Part shown: piece after piece, positions 23,893 through 32,114 of the stretch
How the letters are laid out: each line of letters begins with the position of its first letter
Position numbering within the stretch: the stretch's first letter is position 1
From: Paenimyroides viscosum
GTDB taxonomy: Bacteria > Bacteroidota > Bacteroidia > Flavobacteriales > Flavobacteriaceae
Direction: 5' to 3'
NCBI RefSeq assembly: GCF_003858535.1
Contig: NZ_RQTJ01000031.1
Span: 1 to 34,215 of the forward strand
Length of the DNA: 34,215 nt
Made by a program: the position numbers and the translations under genes
The notes under the pieces: model-generated
Databases searched by the model: none
Seen by the model: the letters and a program-made list of their open reading frames with translations, nothing else
What the model was told of the DNA's origin: nothing

Positions 23893-25161
23893 TTATTCAA
23901 ATTTTCTGCGTTTAAACCACACATCGTTAAATGAAAGTCCAATATTAATAGCGTAATAGTTTTCTTTAATTAAGCCCATATTGGTATTTCCTTTTTGACC
24001 GTATTCAAAACCAAGGTTTATGTTAGAATTGTATCTACCAACCGGAAATCCTAAACCAACGTTAGCATTGTATCCTTTAATAGCTTCTTTATTTATTACT
24101 AAACCTGTATCTTCATAATTAAAACCTGCACGATAGGTCATTCTTTGGAAATAACTTGTAAACGAATCGAATTTAGGTGTGTAAAATCCACCAACGCCAA
24201 TTTTCATATAATCGTTGAAATTTGCATTGTCGTACTTGTAAAACGAATTGTATTTTGATGTTTGTGTTGCTGTATATTCTGCGCCTACAAACCATTTTAA
24301 ATGATTGCCAACACCCGCACCAATAGAATAGTTCATTGGTAAAAGCATTTCTTCATTATCTGTTCTGGTAGTAACGCCATCAATTTCTGCAAAGCCTATA
24401 TTGCTGTCTACTTTACCAGTAGCGATTCTTTTTTCTTGATCGTTTTTTAACTTCATTTCAGGGCTAAAGGTAGCACTTGCAAATAAAGTTAGTTTATTAT
24501 TTAAAGGTTGTTCAAAGTTTAAACCCGTGTTAACAGTAAGTCCGCTGTAATTGTTTTTATTAGTCATACGGCTTCCGCGTTCTACAGGTAAACCTTCGCC
24601 ATTATCAATCATAAATTTTGTAAGACTGGTTTCGGTATCGCCAAAAATATAAGCACCATCAACACCAATACTAAAATTTTCATTGATTTTATAACTTAAA
24701 CCTAAAAAGGTTCTGTTTAAACCACCTTCGCCTACATATTGTCTTGCTTCGGTAAAATCGCCCGATTTATTTGTGTTTTGGATGTTATACCCCATAAAAG
24801 AGTATGGCATAATACCTACGGCAAAATTTACTTTTCCTGCGGGGAAAGCAAGCGCCAAATAATCAAAAGATCCGTTGGTAGTTTTTTCAGAACCGCCCGC
24901 ATTGGTTAAATTGGTTCCTTTGTATGATGCACCTAATGAAAAAGTAGTAGTTTGCAGTTTAGAATATGAAGCCGGATTTAGCGTGTTTATGTGAAGACTG
25001 TCTCTAAAAACAGCTAAAGATCCCATAGATTTAACTTCGTTTGCTCCTTTAAAATGCTTTTCACCAAAGCCATAGTAAGAATAAGGAGAAGCGGTACCTT
25101 GTTGTGCATAAGTATTTGATATACTTGCCAAAGCAACACCCAATATAATTTTTTTAATCAT
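23893..25161 (-). CDS. Outer-membrane beta-barrel protein (FadL/OMP-like)
   Basis: A 422-residue protein with a signal peptide (cleavage after TYA, about residue 19) and mature start QQGTASPYSYYGFGE. It has many alternating amphipathic strands ending in aromatic residues (FAVGIMPYSFMGY, FNYEDTGLVI, YYAINIGLSFNDVWF), and the C-terminal residues are typical of an outer-membrane barrel. The start (NPASY...) resembles FadL/TodX or PorV-type barrels, but no substrate can be given. Its start overlaps coaX by eight bases and its stop abuts lptC. This order coaX-OMP-lptC is, as I recall, common in Flavobacteriaceae. Confidence 0.85.
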   Translation of the reverse strand: MIKKIILGVALASISNTYAQQGTASPYSYYGFGEKHFKGANEVKSMGSLAVFRDSLHINTLNPASYSKLQTTTFSLGASYKGTNLTNAGGSEKTTNGSFDYLALAFPAGKVNFAVGIMPYSFMGYNIQNTNKSGDFTEARQYVGEGGLNRTFLGLSYKINENFSIGVDGAYIFGDTETSLTKFMIDNGEGLPVERGSRMTNKNNYSGLTVNTGLNFEQPLNNKLTLFASATFSPEMKLKNDQEKRIATGKVDSNIGFAEIDGVTTRTDNEEMLLPMNYSIGAGVGNHLKWFVGAEYTATQTSKYNSFYKYDNANFNDYMKIGVGGFYTPKFDSFTSYFQRMTYRAGFNYEDTGLVINKEAIKGYNANVGLGFPVGRYNSNINLGFEYGQKGNTNMGLIKENYYAINIGLSFNDVWFKRRKFE

Positions 25162-25888
25162 TTGATACAATGTGTTGATGTAATAAAAATAAACTTTCTA
25201 ATAAAAAGTTTGGATTGGCAAAGATGCTATTTTTTAAACGGTTTACCAAAAATTCGGAATTTCCGCCCGTTAAAATTACTGTTAAATTTTCATCTTGATG
25301 TTTGAAATGATCTATAAACGCTTCTATTTCTGCAATTACACCGTTTAACACGCCCGATTGTATGGATCCAGAAGTTGAATTTCCCACAAAAGGATGCAGT
25401 TCAGAAATTTTTTCTAAAGGTAAATTTGCTGTATAATCATTTAAGCTTTTATAGCGTAAACCAATTCCGGGTGAAATAGCACCGCCATGATATTGGTTGG
25501 CACAGTTTATAAAATCGTAGGTAATACAAGTTCCGGCGTCTATCACCAACCTATTTTGGTTGGGGTATTTTAAGGTAGCGCCTGCAGCCAATACAATTCG
25601 ATCTATTCCTAAACTGGTAGGAGTGGCATACAAATTTTTAAAAGGAACCGATGTTTCGTGCGTAACAACAATTAAATTACCTAATTTTTTTAGGTTTTCT
25701 ATAGTCTGTAAAGACAAATTGCCAACCGAAGACAGTATAATATCCACACAATTTTCTATTCCTTGAATTTGTTTGGATATATTTTTTGTTAATTTTTCGT
25801 TATTGGTAATTATTAACTGTTGTAGCGTACTGTTTTCATACACAGCAACTTTAGTACGCGTGTTACCAACATCAATGCAAATAATCAT
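25154..25888 (-). CDS. coaX: Type III pantothenate kinase
   Basis: A 244-residue CoaX, first enzyme of coenzyme A synthesis from pantothenate. Motif 1 is IDVGNTRTKVA near the N terminus, with Asp6; then LGIDRIVLAAGA and LVIDAGTCITYDFI with the second catalytic aspartate, and GGAISPGIGLRYKSL. These are the type III signatures (ASKHA fold), and the length is normal. A -7 box TACCTTTG lies on the minus strand at 25910-25917. It leads the OMP-lptC cluster. Confidence 0.95.
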   Translation of the reverse strand: MIICIDVGNTRTKVAVYENSTLQQLIITNNEKLTKNISKQIQGIENCVDIILSSVGNLSLQTIENLKKLGNLIVVTHETSVPFKNLYATPTSLGIDRIVLAAGATLKYPNQNRLVIDAGTCITYDFINCANQYHGGAISPGIGLRYKSLNDYTANLPLEKISELHPFVGNSTSGSIQSGVLNGVIAEIEAFIDHFKHQDENLTVILTGGNSEFLVNRLKNSIFANPNFLLESLFLLHQHIVSND

Positions 25889-25909
25889 AGTTTATCGGGC
25901 ATATTTAAA

Positions 25910-25917
25910 CAAAGGTA
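25910..25917 (-). promoter_or_regulatory. -7 box of the coaX-lptC operon
   Basis: TACCTTTG on the minus strand, a full TAnnTTTG match 21 bases before the coaX start codon. No clear -33 box. It faces away from the tRNA-Phe promoter. Confidence 0.55.
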
Positions 25918-25964
25918 GGTAAATTTTTTTTTGAAAAGATTAGGAATTGTATAAAAAAACCTAC

Positions 25965-25972
25965 TATATTTG
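25965..25972 (+). promoter_or_regulatory. -7 box of the tRNA-Phe array
   Basis: TATATTTG, identical to the box before the tRNA-Arg pair and preceded by the same CTA/CAC context. The first tRNA-Phe starts 35 bases later. The -33 region has only a weak ATTG. Confidence 0.65.
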
Positions 25973-26007
25973 CAATCGCTTTTGAGAAGTAGTTTACTTA
26001 ACAAAAC

Positions 26008-26080
<73 letters not shown>

Positions 26081-26104
26081 CAAAAATACAGAGTTTAATT
26101 ACTC

Positions 26105-26177
<73 letters not shown>

Positions 26178-26201
26178 CAAAAATACAGAGTTTAATTACT
26201 C

Positions 26202-26274
<73 letters not shown>

Positions 26275-26296
26275 CAAAATACAGAGTTTATTACTC

Positions 26297-26368
<72 letters not shown>

Positions 26369-26369
<1 letters not shown>

Positions 26370-26408
26370 CAACAAAAAGCCGAAGATTTGTCTTCGGCTT
26401 TTTGTTGT
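26369..26408 (+). terminator. Terminator of the tRNA-Phe array
   Basis: A perfect 18-bp stem (26369-26386 with 26391-26408) around loop TTTG, GC-rich at its core (GCCGAAGA) and with a T run in the descending arm. A second small hairpin GTAAAGC/GCTTTAC at 26407-26427 could end the convergent minus-strand gene. Confidence 0.88.
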
Positions 26409-26463
26409 AAAGCTTTTATTGCTTTACAAAAATGCAATATTCAGTCAGCAAAAAACAAAGTAT

Positions 26464-27457
26464 TTACTTTTTAACCAGCTTTTTAACTGCTAAACCGGCG
26501 TTTGTTTGTATATGCAGCATATACGTACCGCTTGCTAAATTTTCTACGTTTAACTGTATTTGGTTTTCGTTGTTATAGTTTTGGGTAGTTAACTGTTTAC
26601 CTGTACTATCGTAAACCGTAACTTCCTCTACCAACATATTTTCGTTGTTGGTTATGTTTACCACATTTGTTGCAGGGTTTGGGTACATATTAAATTTTGC
26701 CGACACTAATTCGTTAGCACTTAAAATATACGGTGGTACACTTGGCAGTGCCGTAAGTTTAATGTTATCGTATTTAACAACGGAACCAATTTTTAAACTA
26801 CTCCCATGTACAGATATATTATCTTGTAAATTTGTAATTGCAGAAACTATATTATCTACTTTAAAAAGATTTAAGTTGGGTATGTAATAGTATGCCTTTT
26901 TTGCGGTATAATCATAAAACAACTCTATTTTATGCCAAGTATTGTACGGAAAAGTAGATGACGTGTAACTTTGTAGCGTTTGATTAGTAACACCTGAACC
27001 TACAGTGCGGGCTTCAATTCTATAAGCCGATGTTGATTTAAAACATAATGTAATAAAATTAATAGTATTATGTAAAATACTTCCTTCAGCAATAAAAATA
27101 CCTGTGCCAAAAACTTCGTATTCAAATTTTAGTACGTTGTTTCCTGCGGTACGGTTGTTCCATAATGCAGTTATAACACCTATGTTTTGCTTAACAATAA
27201 CATATTCGTTAGAAAAATTTCCGTTTGTTGTAAAACTAATTACATTTCCCCTACCTGTTTCGGGTGTAACCATTACAGTTGCAGCGGCATTGGCATGCCT
27301 TTCTGTAACCCAACCACCTTGTCCAGGGGTATTATTAATATAATCGGTATTTAAATGTCCGGCTGGGTAGCTGTTAAAATCTTCGCTCAATAATACTTGG
27401 GCAAAGCCAAACTGTGTGATTAAAGAAGTGGTTATTAAAAATATTTTTTTTTTTCAT
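26464..27457 (-). pseudogene. T9SS-secreted protein, signal peptide out of frame by poly-A tract
   Basis: The long frame (26464-27390) encodes about 308 residues: a jellyroll-like extracellular domain beginning LLSEDFNSYPAG, then a type A T9SS sorting domain at the C terminus (FNMYPNPATNVVNI, VYDSTGKQL, LASGTYMLHI, ending KLVKK). It lacks a proper start; its first codon is TTG. Upstream on the minus strand, ATG (27457) is followed by 11 A. With 10 A (or 13) the ATG would join the frame and give MKKKIFLITTSLITQFGFAQ, a clean signal peptide. As sequenced the frame is shifted by one. Options are slipped-strand phase variation, transcriptional slippage rescuing some product, a real null allele, or a sequencing error. 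The ligand is unknown. Confidence 0.85.
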
Positions 27458-27531
27458 GATTAGTGGTTTTAACAGCTACTTATGTAAATATAAAAAATTA
27501 TTTAATAAAAAAGCAATCATAAAATTTGACT

Positions 27532-27558
27532 GTTAGAAACTTTGCTAAAGTTTCTAAC
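27532..27558 (-). terminator. Second hairpin downstream of pssA
   Basis: TTAGAAACTT and AAGTTTCTAA form a 10-bp stem around TGCTA. It lies just beyond the pssA terminator on the minus strand and lacks its own strong U run. Confidence 0.5.
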
Positions 27559-27562
27559 AAAA

Positions 27563-27590
27563 AAATCGGTTATGCAACCGATTTTTTTGT
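27563..27590 (-). terminator. Terminator of pssA overlapping its stop codon
   Basis: AATCGGTT and AACCGATT around ATGC, flanked by A and T runs. The last pssA codons (K-K-S-V-A and the stop at 27570-27572) form the upstream arm and loop. Confidence 0.85.
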
Positions 27591-28313
27591 TTTATTCAGT
27601 ATAACTGAAAGTATAATGTAAAATCCTATAATTAGCGGAATAGCTTCAAATCTAAGGAATAAAAGCAGTAATGCACAAATTCCCAAAAACAGAAGCGTTA
27701 GTTTATTATCGCTTAAATTTTTGTTTTTCGTTTTTAGAGAAAAAAGTGGTAATTCGGCATTCATAATAAAGGCACTAAACAAACTTATTCCTACCAAAAC
27801 ATACGGATTACTGAAAATATCAAAAACAAACTCACTTTCTGTAGTATTCATAATTAAAGGAATACTTAATATAAACAAAGCGTTTGCTGGTGTTGGCAAG
27901 CCAATAAAACTGTCGGTTTGGCGGGTATCAATATTAAATTTTGCCAAACGCATACACGAACCTAGCGTAATGATAAAACCAATGAAGGGTACCAGTTTCA
28001 TGTAAAAAGTATCGTCGGTTATGGTGTATTGTTCATAATTTTCTTGGATATGTGCCAACATTTGATATATAACCACACCAGGAACTACGCCCGATGTTAC
28101 CATATCTGCCAGAGAATCTAACTGAACACCAAGTGGACTAGAAACTTTCAACACGCGTGCTGCGAATCCATCCCAAAAATCAAAGAAAATACCTAAGCAA
28201 ACCCAGAAAAAAGCCATTTGCAGGTTGTCATCAAAAGCATAAACTAATGCAACTAAACCCGATAATAAATTTAAAAGTGTAATTACATTAGGAATGTGTT
28301 TTTTTATTGTCAT
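27570..28313 (-). CDS. pssA: CDP-diacylglycerol--serine O-phosphatidyltransferase
   Basis: A 247-residue integral membrane CDP-alcohol phosphatidyltransferase making phosphatidylserine, the precursor of phosphatidylethanolamine. The family motif D-G-x2-A-R-x8-G-x3-D-x3-D is complete: Asp48, Gly49, Ala52-Arg53, Gly62, Asp66, Asp70. About six or more helices. Start at the second of two adjacent Met codons (28313); the first is equally possible. It is a single gene whose 3' end is part of its own terminator. Confidence 0.93.
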   Translation of the reverse strand: MTIKKHIPNVITLLNLLSGLVALVYAFDDNLQMAFFWVCLGIFFDFWDGFAARVLKVSSPLGVQLDSLADMVTSGVVPGVVIYQMLAHIQENYEQYTITDDTFYMKLVPFIGFIITLGSCMRLAKFNIDTRQTDSFIGLPTPANALFILSIPLIMNTTESEFVFDIFSNPYVLVGISLFSAFIMNAELPLFSLKTKNKNLSDNKLTLLFLGICALLLLFLRFEAIPLIIGFYIILSVILNKTKKSVA

Positions 28314-28415
28314 CAATTGTATAATTTTATTATAAAAACAAAAGTAAACAATAAGTTGTAAGTATTTAGAGTTTATATATTGTAAAATTTTGTAATATTT
28401 GTAAAAATTATCAAA

Positions 28416-29498
28416 GTGAAAAAAGGTTTCGTACTATTGCCTTTACTTTTTGTTACGGCTTTAACGCAGGCACAAACTGCTAGGAAATACTCTAACGAGT
28501 TTTTAAATATTGGGGTAGATGCCGCATCATTTGGTATGGCAAATAGTGTTATTGCCCAAACAGGTGATGTAAATTCAGGGTATTGGAACCCTGCCGGATT
28601 GGTTCATTTACAAGACAGGCAAATTAGTTTAATGCACGCAAGCTACTTTGCAAACATTGCACAATACGATTATGCTGCTTTTGCAATGCCTATTGACGAT
28701 AAAAGTGCATTGGCAATTTCTGCTATTCGTTTTGGGGTAGATGATATTATGAATACGACAGAATTAATCGATCAGAACGGAAATATTGATTATAACAGAA
28801 TTTCGTTGTTTTCTGCCGCCGATTATGCTTTTAATATATCTTATGCCCGAAAATTAGCTATCGAAGGTTTATCGTTAGGTGCCAATGCTAAAATTGTACG
28901 TCGTATTATTGGCGATTTTGCTAAATCGTGGGGTTTTGGATTAGATGTTGGGTTGCAATATCATACCGAAACTTGGAAATTTGGTTTGATGGCGCGCGAT
29001 ATTACTACAACTTATAATGTTTGGAATATTAACGAAGCCGAATTTGAAAAGATTAAAGGTGCAGTTGAAGGTCAAAACCAAACCTTACCAGAAACTACTG
29101 AACTTACTTTACCAAAATTGCAGTTGGGTGTTGCCAGAGATTTTGCTTTAACAGAGAAATTTAATTTAACGGCAGCAGCTGTTCTTCATACCGAATTTTA
29201 CGAAACAAATGCTTTAATTTCTACATCATCATTCAGTATACAACCGTCTATGGGTTTTGAATTTGGATATGATAAAATGGTTTTTGTACGTGCAGGTGTA
29301 GGGAATTTTCAGAACGAAATGCAAATTGACAGCTCAGAAAAAGTGACCTTTCAACCCAATATTGGCTTAGGATTTAAATACAAAGGAATTCAGGTAGATT
29401 ATGCCTTAACCGATATTGGTGACCAAAGTGCATCGTTGTATTCAAATATTTTTTCACTGAAATTAGATCTCGGAATTTTCTCAAAATCAAATGAATAA
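28416..29498 (+). CDS. PorV/PorQ-family outer-membrane protein
   Basis: A 360-residue beta-barrel protein with a signal peptide (1-20, cleavage after TQAQ region). The mature N terminus, FLNIGVDAASFGMANSVIA then GDVNSGYWNPAGL, is the hallmark of the PorV/PorQ (FadL-like) group associated with type IX secretion; many barrel strands follow up to LGIFSKSNE. It starts with GTG (28416), as no in-frame ATG precedes it. It overlaps the DUF4105 gene by 8 bases and leads a three-gene operon. Whether it serves as the PorV that hands cargo to the sortase PorU or is a paralogue cannot be decided here; length and the WNPAGL motif fit the PorV2-like paralogues. Confidence 0.85.
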   Translation: MKKGFVLLPLLFVTALTQAQTARKYSNEFLNIGVDAASFGMANSVIAQTGDVNSGYWNPAGLVHLQDRQISLMHASYFANIAQYDYAAFAMPIDDKSALAISAIRFGVDDIMNTTELIDQNGNIDYNRISLFSAADYAFNISYARKLAIEGLSLGANAKIVRRIIGDFAKSWGFGLDVGLQYHTETWKFGLMARDITTTYNVWNINEAEFEKIKGAVEGQNQTLPETTELTLPKLQLGVARDFALTEKFNLTAAAVLHTEFYETNALISTSSFSIQPSMGFEFGYDKMVFVRAGVGNFQNEMQIDSSEKVTFQPNIGLGFKYKGIQVDYALTDIGDQSASLYSNIFSLKLDLGIFSKSNE

Positions 29499-30606
29499 TT
29501 TATTTAAAAATTTTAAACAGCAAATCGTTTTATTGGTTTGTTGTTTTTCTTTTATGTGTATTCAGGCACAACCTGCAACTTTATCAGAAAATGCCGAAAT
29601 TAGCGTGTTAACTTGTGGTACTGGTGACGAAATGTACACACTTTTTGGACATACAGCCTTACGTATTAAAGATACTGATCAAAATTTAGATGTTGTGTAC
29701 AACTGGGGAATGTTCGATTTTAGAACGCCTAATTTCTTAAGCAAGTTTGTAAAAGGCAATCTGCTTTATTATTTAGATGTGGATTCGTTTAACGATTTTG
29801 TTTACAATTACACGGTTGATAATAGGGAAGTGGTTCAGCAGCAGCTAAATTTAACTTATGATGAAAAATCAAAAATTTGGACAGAAATAAACCGACAGTT
29901 AAAAGGGGATGATCGGTTTTATACCTACGGATTTATTCGTAACAACTGTACCACAAAAGTTGTTGATGTAATTAATAAATCGGTAAATAAACCGTTGAAT
30001 CCTGATTTTCCTTCGAATAATTTTTCTTATCGATACATTTTAAATGAAGGATTAAATCAGCATTATTTTGAAAAACTGGGTATAAATTTACTATTTGGTT
30101 ATTCAACCAACCAACTAACCGATTTAATTTTTTTACCAGTTAAATTGAAAGAGGGAATCACTTATAACAACCACCTGTTACAATCGCAGCAAGTACTTAA
30201 CAACGTAACATTAAGTAACAAAAGCTCTTTAAATACTATTTACACTTTATGGGTAGTAGTTTTGGTTGTTGCAGCAGGTGTTTTTAATAAAAGAGTTAGA
30301 ACAGCCTATTTTTGCTTAACTGCATTATTTAGTCTTTTTTTAGGGGCAATATGGATATTTAGTTCACATTTTGAGTTACAATTTAATGTGTTAATTCTAT
30401 TTTTTAATCCTTTAATATGTATAGGATTGTTTGTAAATCAAAGAAAATTAATAAATTTTGGCATATTTTTATCTGTAGTAAGTTTATTTTTTATTGGTTT
30501 AGAGTTACTTAAAGTAATGACACCCTTAATAGTGTTAAATTTAATTTTTATTGCGGTATTGTTTTTGATTAACAATAATCTAATAATAACTTTACATAAA
30601 AAATAA
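29491..30606 (+). CDS. DUF4105 protein, Lnb-like periplasmic domain plus membrane helices
   Basis: A 371-residue protein. Signal peptide (about 1-26), then a DUF4105 domain (about 30-210) with papain-like catalytic candidates His54 in LFGHTALRI and Cys153 in RNNCTTKVVDV, similar to the N-terminal domain of lacto-N-biosidase-linked and other NlpC/P60-like proteins. The C-terminal third (about 245-365) has five or so membrane helices. Topology: catalytic domain in the periplasm. It is coupled to the PorV-like gene and sits three bases before a PHP phosphatase gene. The substrate is unknown; amide or acyl-ester bonds are plausible. Confidence 0.82.
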   Translation: MNNLFKNFKQQIVLLVCCFSFMCIQAQPATLSENAEISVLTCGTGDEMYTLFGHTALRIKDTDQNLDVVYNWGMFDFRTPNFLSKFVKGNLLYYLDVDSFNDFVYNYTVDNREVVQQQLNLTYDEKSKIWTEINRQLKGDDRFYTYGFIRNNCTTKVVDVINKSVNKPLNPDFPSNNFSYRYILNEGLNQHYFEKLGINLLFGYSTNQLTDLIFLPVKLKEGITYNNHLLQSQQVLNNVTLSNKSSLNTIYTLWVVVLVVAAGVFNKRVRTAYFCLTALFSLFLGAIWIFSSHFELQFNVLILFFNPLICIGLFVNQRKLINFGIFLSVVSLFFIGLELLKVMTPLIVLNLIFIAVLFLINNNLIITLHKK

Positions 30607-30609
30607 TCA

Positions 30610-31347
30610 ATGTTTGGTTTTTTTAAAAATAAGAAGAAAACACTAAAGGAAATTATACCTGCTAATTTCGTCGATATCCATTCTCACTTGCTTTATGGTT
30701 TAGATGATGGATCAAAATCATTAAATGAAACAAAGCAATTAATTGCTGACTTACAAAAATTTGGTTTTTCTCAATTTATAGTAACACCACATACAACGCC
30801 TTTGGTTTGGGAAAATACTAAAGATGGAATTTTGAACCAGCATCAAAAGGTTAAGAACGAATTGGGAATGGCTGCGAGTGATTTTAGAGTGGCATCGGAA
30901 TATTTAATTGATGATTCTTTTTTAAAACGATTAGAAAACGAAAGATTGCTTACATTGAAAGATAATTATGTGCTGATAGAAATGTCATACATTAACCCGC
31001 CTATTCATTTGTACGAAATTATTATGGAGTTAAATTCACAAGGATATCAGCCTGTTTTGGCACATCCTGAACGTTATAATTTCTATAAAAGTGATTACGA
31101 TAGTTTTAAACGTTTAAAAAATGTCGGTTGTTTGTTTCAAATGAATATGTTAAGCAGCACCGGTTATTACGGTATGGGTATAACCACAATTGCTGACTAT
31201 CTTTTAAAAGAAAATATGTACGATTTTGCAGGCAGCGATGTTCACCATCAGCGACATATAAATGATTTTAGTAGCGAACTTAAAGTTAAAAATGTTGATG
31301 CGTTTGAAAGTTTATTATTCAAAAATGTTTGTTTTAAATCAGAATAG
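30610..31347 (+). CDS. PHP-type tyrosine phosphatase (CpsB/YwqE family)
   Basis: A 245-residue metal-dependent phosphatase. VDIHSHLLYGLDDGSKSLNE (21-40) carries His24 and His26, and later come TPHTT, a conserved glutamate, LAHPERYNFY and FAGSDVHH, in the order of the PHP fold. In Firmicutes the relatives CpsB and YwqE dephosphorylate tyrosine kinases that control capsule or exopolysaccharide; here the kinase partner is not adjacent. It is third in the PorV-like/DUF4105 operon, with a 3-base gap before it. Its basic N terminus may allow membrane or protein contact. Confidence 0.9.
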   Translation: MFGFFKNKKKTLKEIIPANFVDIHSHLLYGLDDGSKSLNETKQLIADLQKFGFSQFIVTPHTTPLVWENTKDGILNQHQKVKNELGMAASDFRVASEYLIDDSFLKRLENERLLTLKDNYVLIEMSYINPPIHLYEIIMELNSQGYQPVLAHPERYNFYKSDYDSFKRLKNVGCLFQMNMLSSTGYYGMGITTIADYLLKENMYDFAGSDVHHQRHINDFSSELKVKNVDAFESLLFKNVCFKSE

Positions 31348-31598
31348 TCTTTTATAGTACATGAATAATTTATTGGTTTCATTCGTTAGTTAAAACTAAG
31401 TAGTTTGTGAAATATTCTCATTGTCTGAAAATTTTTCACCAAGGATTAAACGTTTTTAGGATTATTAAAAAGTCTGTGTAAATCCTTTCATCTGTGGTTT
31501 TGAAAATTGTACTTTCAGTCCGAATAAAACCTAGTGAATTTTCAGTTCATAGTGATTTAGTTTTTATGCTCTACGCTTTTAATAAATTATTTTTTTGT
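31348..31598. other. Intergenic region with a degenerate inverted repeat
   Basis: No gene is supported in this 251-base gap. At 31431-31507 there is an element bounded by TTTTCACCAAGGATT on the left and AAATCC ... GTGGTTTTGAAAA on the right, an imperfect inverted repeat around AGTCTGTGTAAATC. It resembles a class of repeats between flavobacterial genes containing CACAGATT-like words, but here it is eroded. Confidence 0.5.
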
Positions 31599-32093
31599 TT
31601 AATTTTCGTCGGTTTTAGTTAAATGTGCGGTAATAATATCTGCTGTTTTTTTTATTGTTTGATGCACAATTTGGTTCGAATTTCCCAAGAAAACTTCTTT
31701 AATCTGTAAGTGATATTTCGGAAAAATAAAATCGATATACATAGTTCCCACAGGTTTATCTTCTGTTTCGCTACCACCGCTTTTAGTAAGTCCGGTAACT
31801 GCTACCAAAATATCAGCTTTATTAAACATTTTCTTTGCGTTAACAGCCATGCAGCGTGTTACTTCGCTCGATTCCGGAGTGTGCTTGTCAATTAATTCTT
31901 GTGGAACATTTAATATATTCATTTTTTCATCGGCATCATAACAAACAATGCTGCCCAATACAATGTCGCCCGAATAAGGCGTAAGTGCAAAAGCAACAGA
32001 AAGCGCTCCGGCTGTAGCACTTTCTGTAAAAGCAATTTTAAGTTTCTTTTCGGCTAATAAAGCACAACAATTTAAAACACTTATTTCTGTCAT
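31599..32093 (-). CDS. CinA C-terminal family protein (nicotinamide-nucleotide amidase-like)
   Basis: A 164-residue single-domain CinA C-terminal (PncC) protein. The N-terminal motif is TESATAGALS, with Ser25 where the family has SCTGG; LGSIVCYDADEKMNIL, VAVTGLTKSGG and KPVGTMYIDF follow. PncC opens nicotinamide mononucleotide to nicotinate mononucleotide. The usual SCTGG is changed to SATAG, keeping the serine, so activity is likely but not certain. It lies just after the two SDR genes on the same strand, with 21 bases to the nearer one, so they may form one transcript. Confidence 0.85.
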   Translation of the reverse strand: MTEISVLNCCALLAEKKLKIAFTESATAGALSVAFALTPYSGDIVLGSIVCYDADEKMNILNVPQELIDKHTPESSEVTRCMAVNAKKMFNKADILVAVTGLTKSGGSETEDKPVGTMYIDFIFPKYHLQIKEVFLGNSNQIVHQTIKKTADIITAHLTKTDEN

Positions 32094-32114
32094 ATTTATG
32101 TAACGGATTGAATT

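Noticed and set aside
28416..29498. Naming the PorV-like gene porV or porQ
   Set aside because: The barrel belongs to that group, but its immediate neighbours are not the T9SS genes porU or porV's usual partners, so paralogy cannot be excluded.
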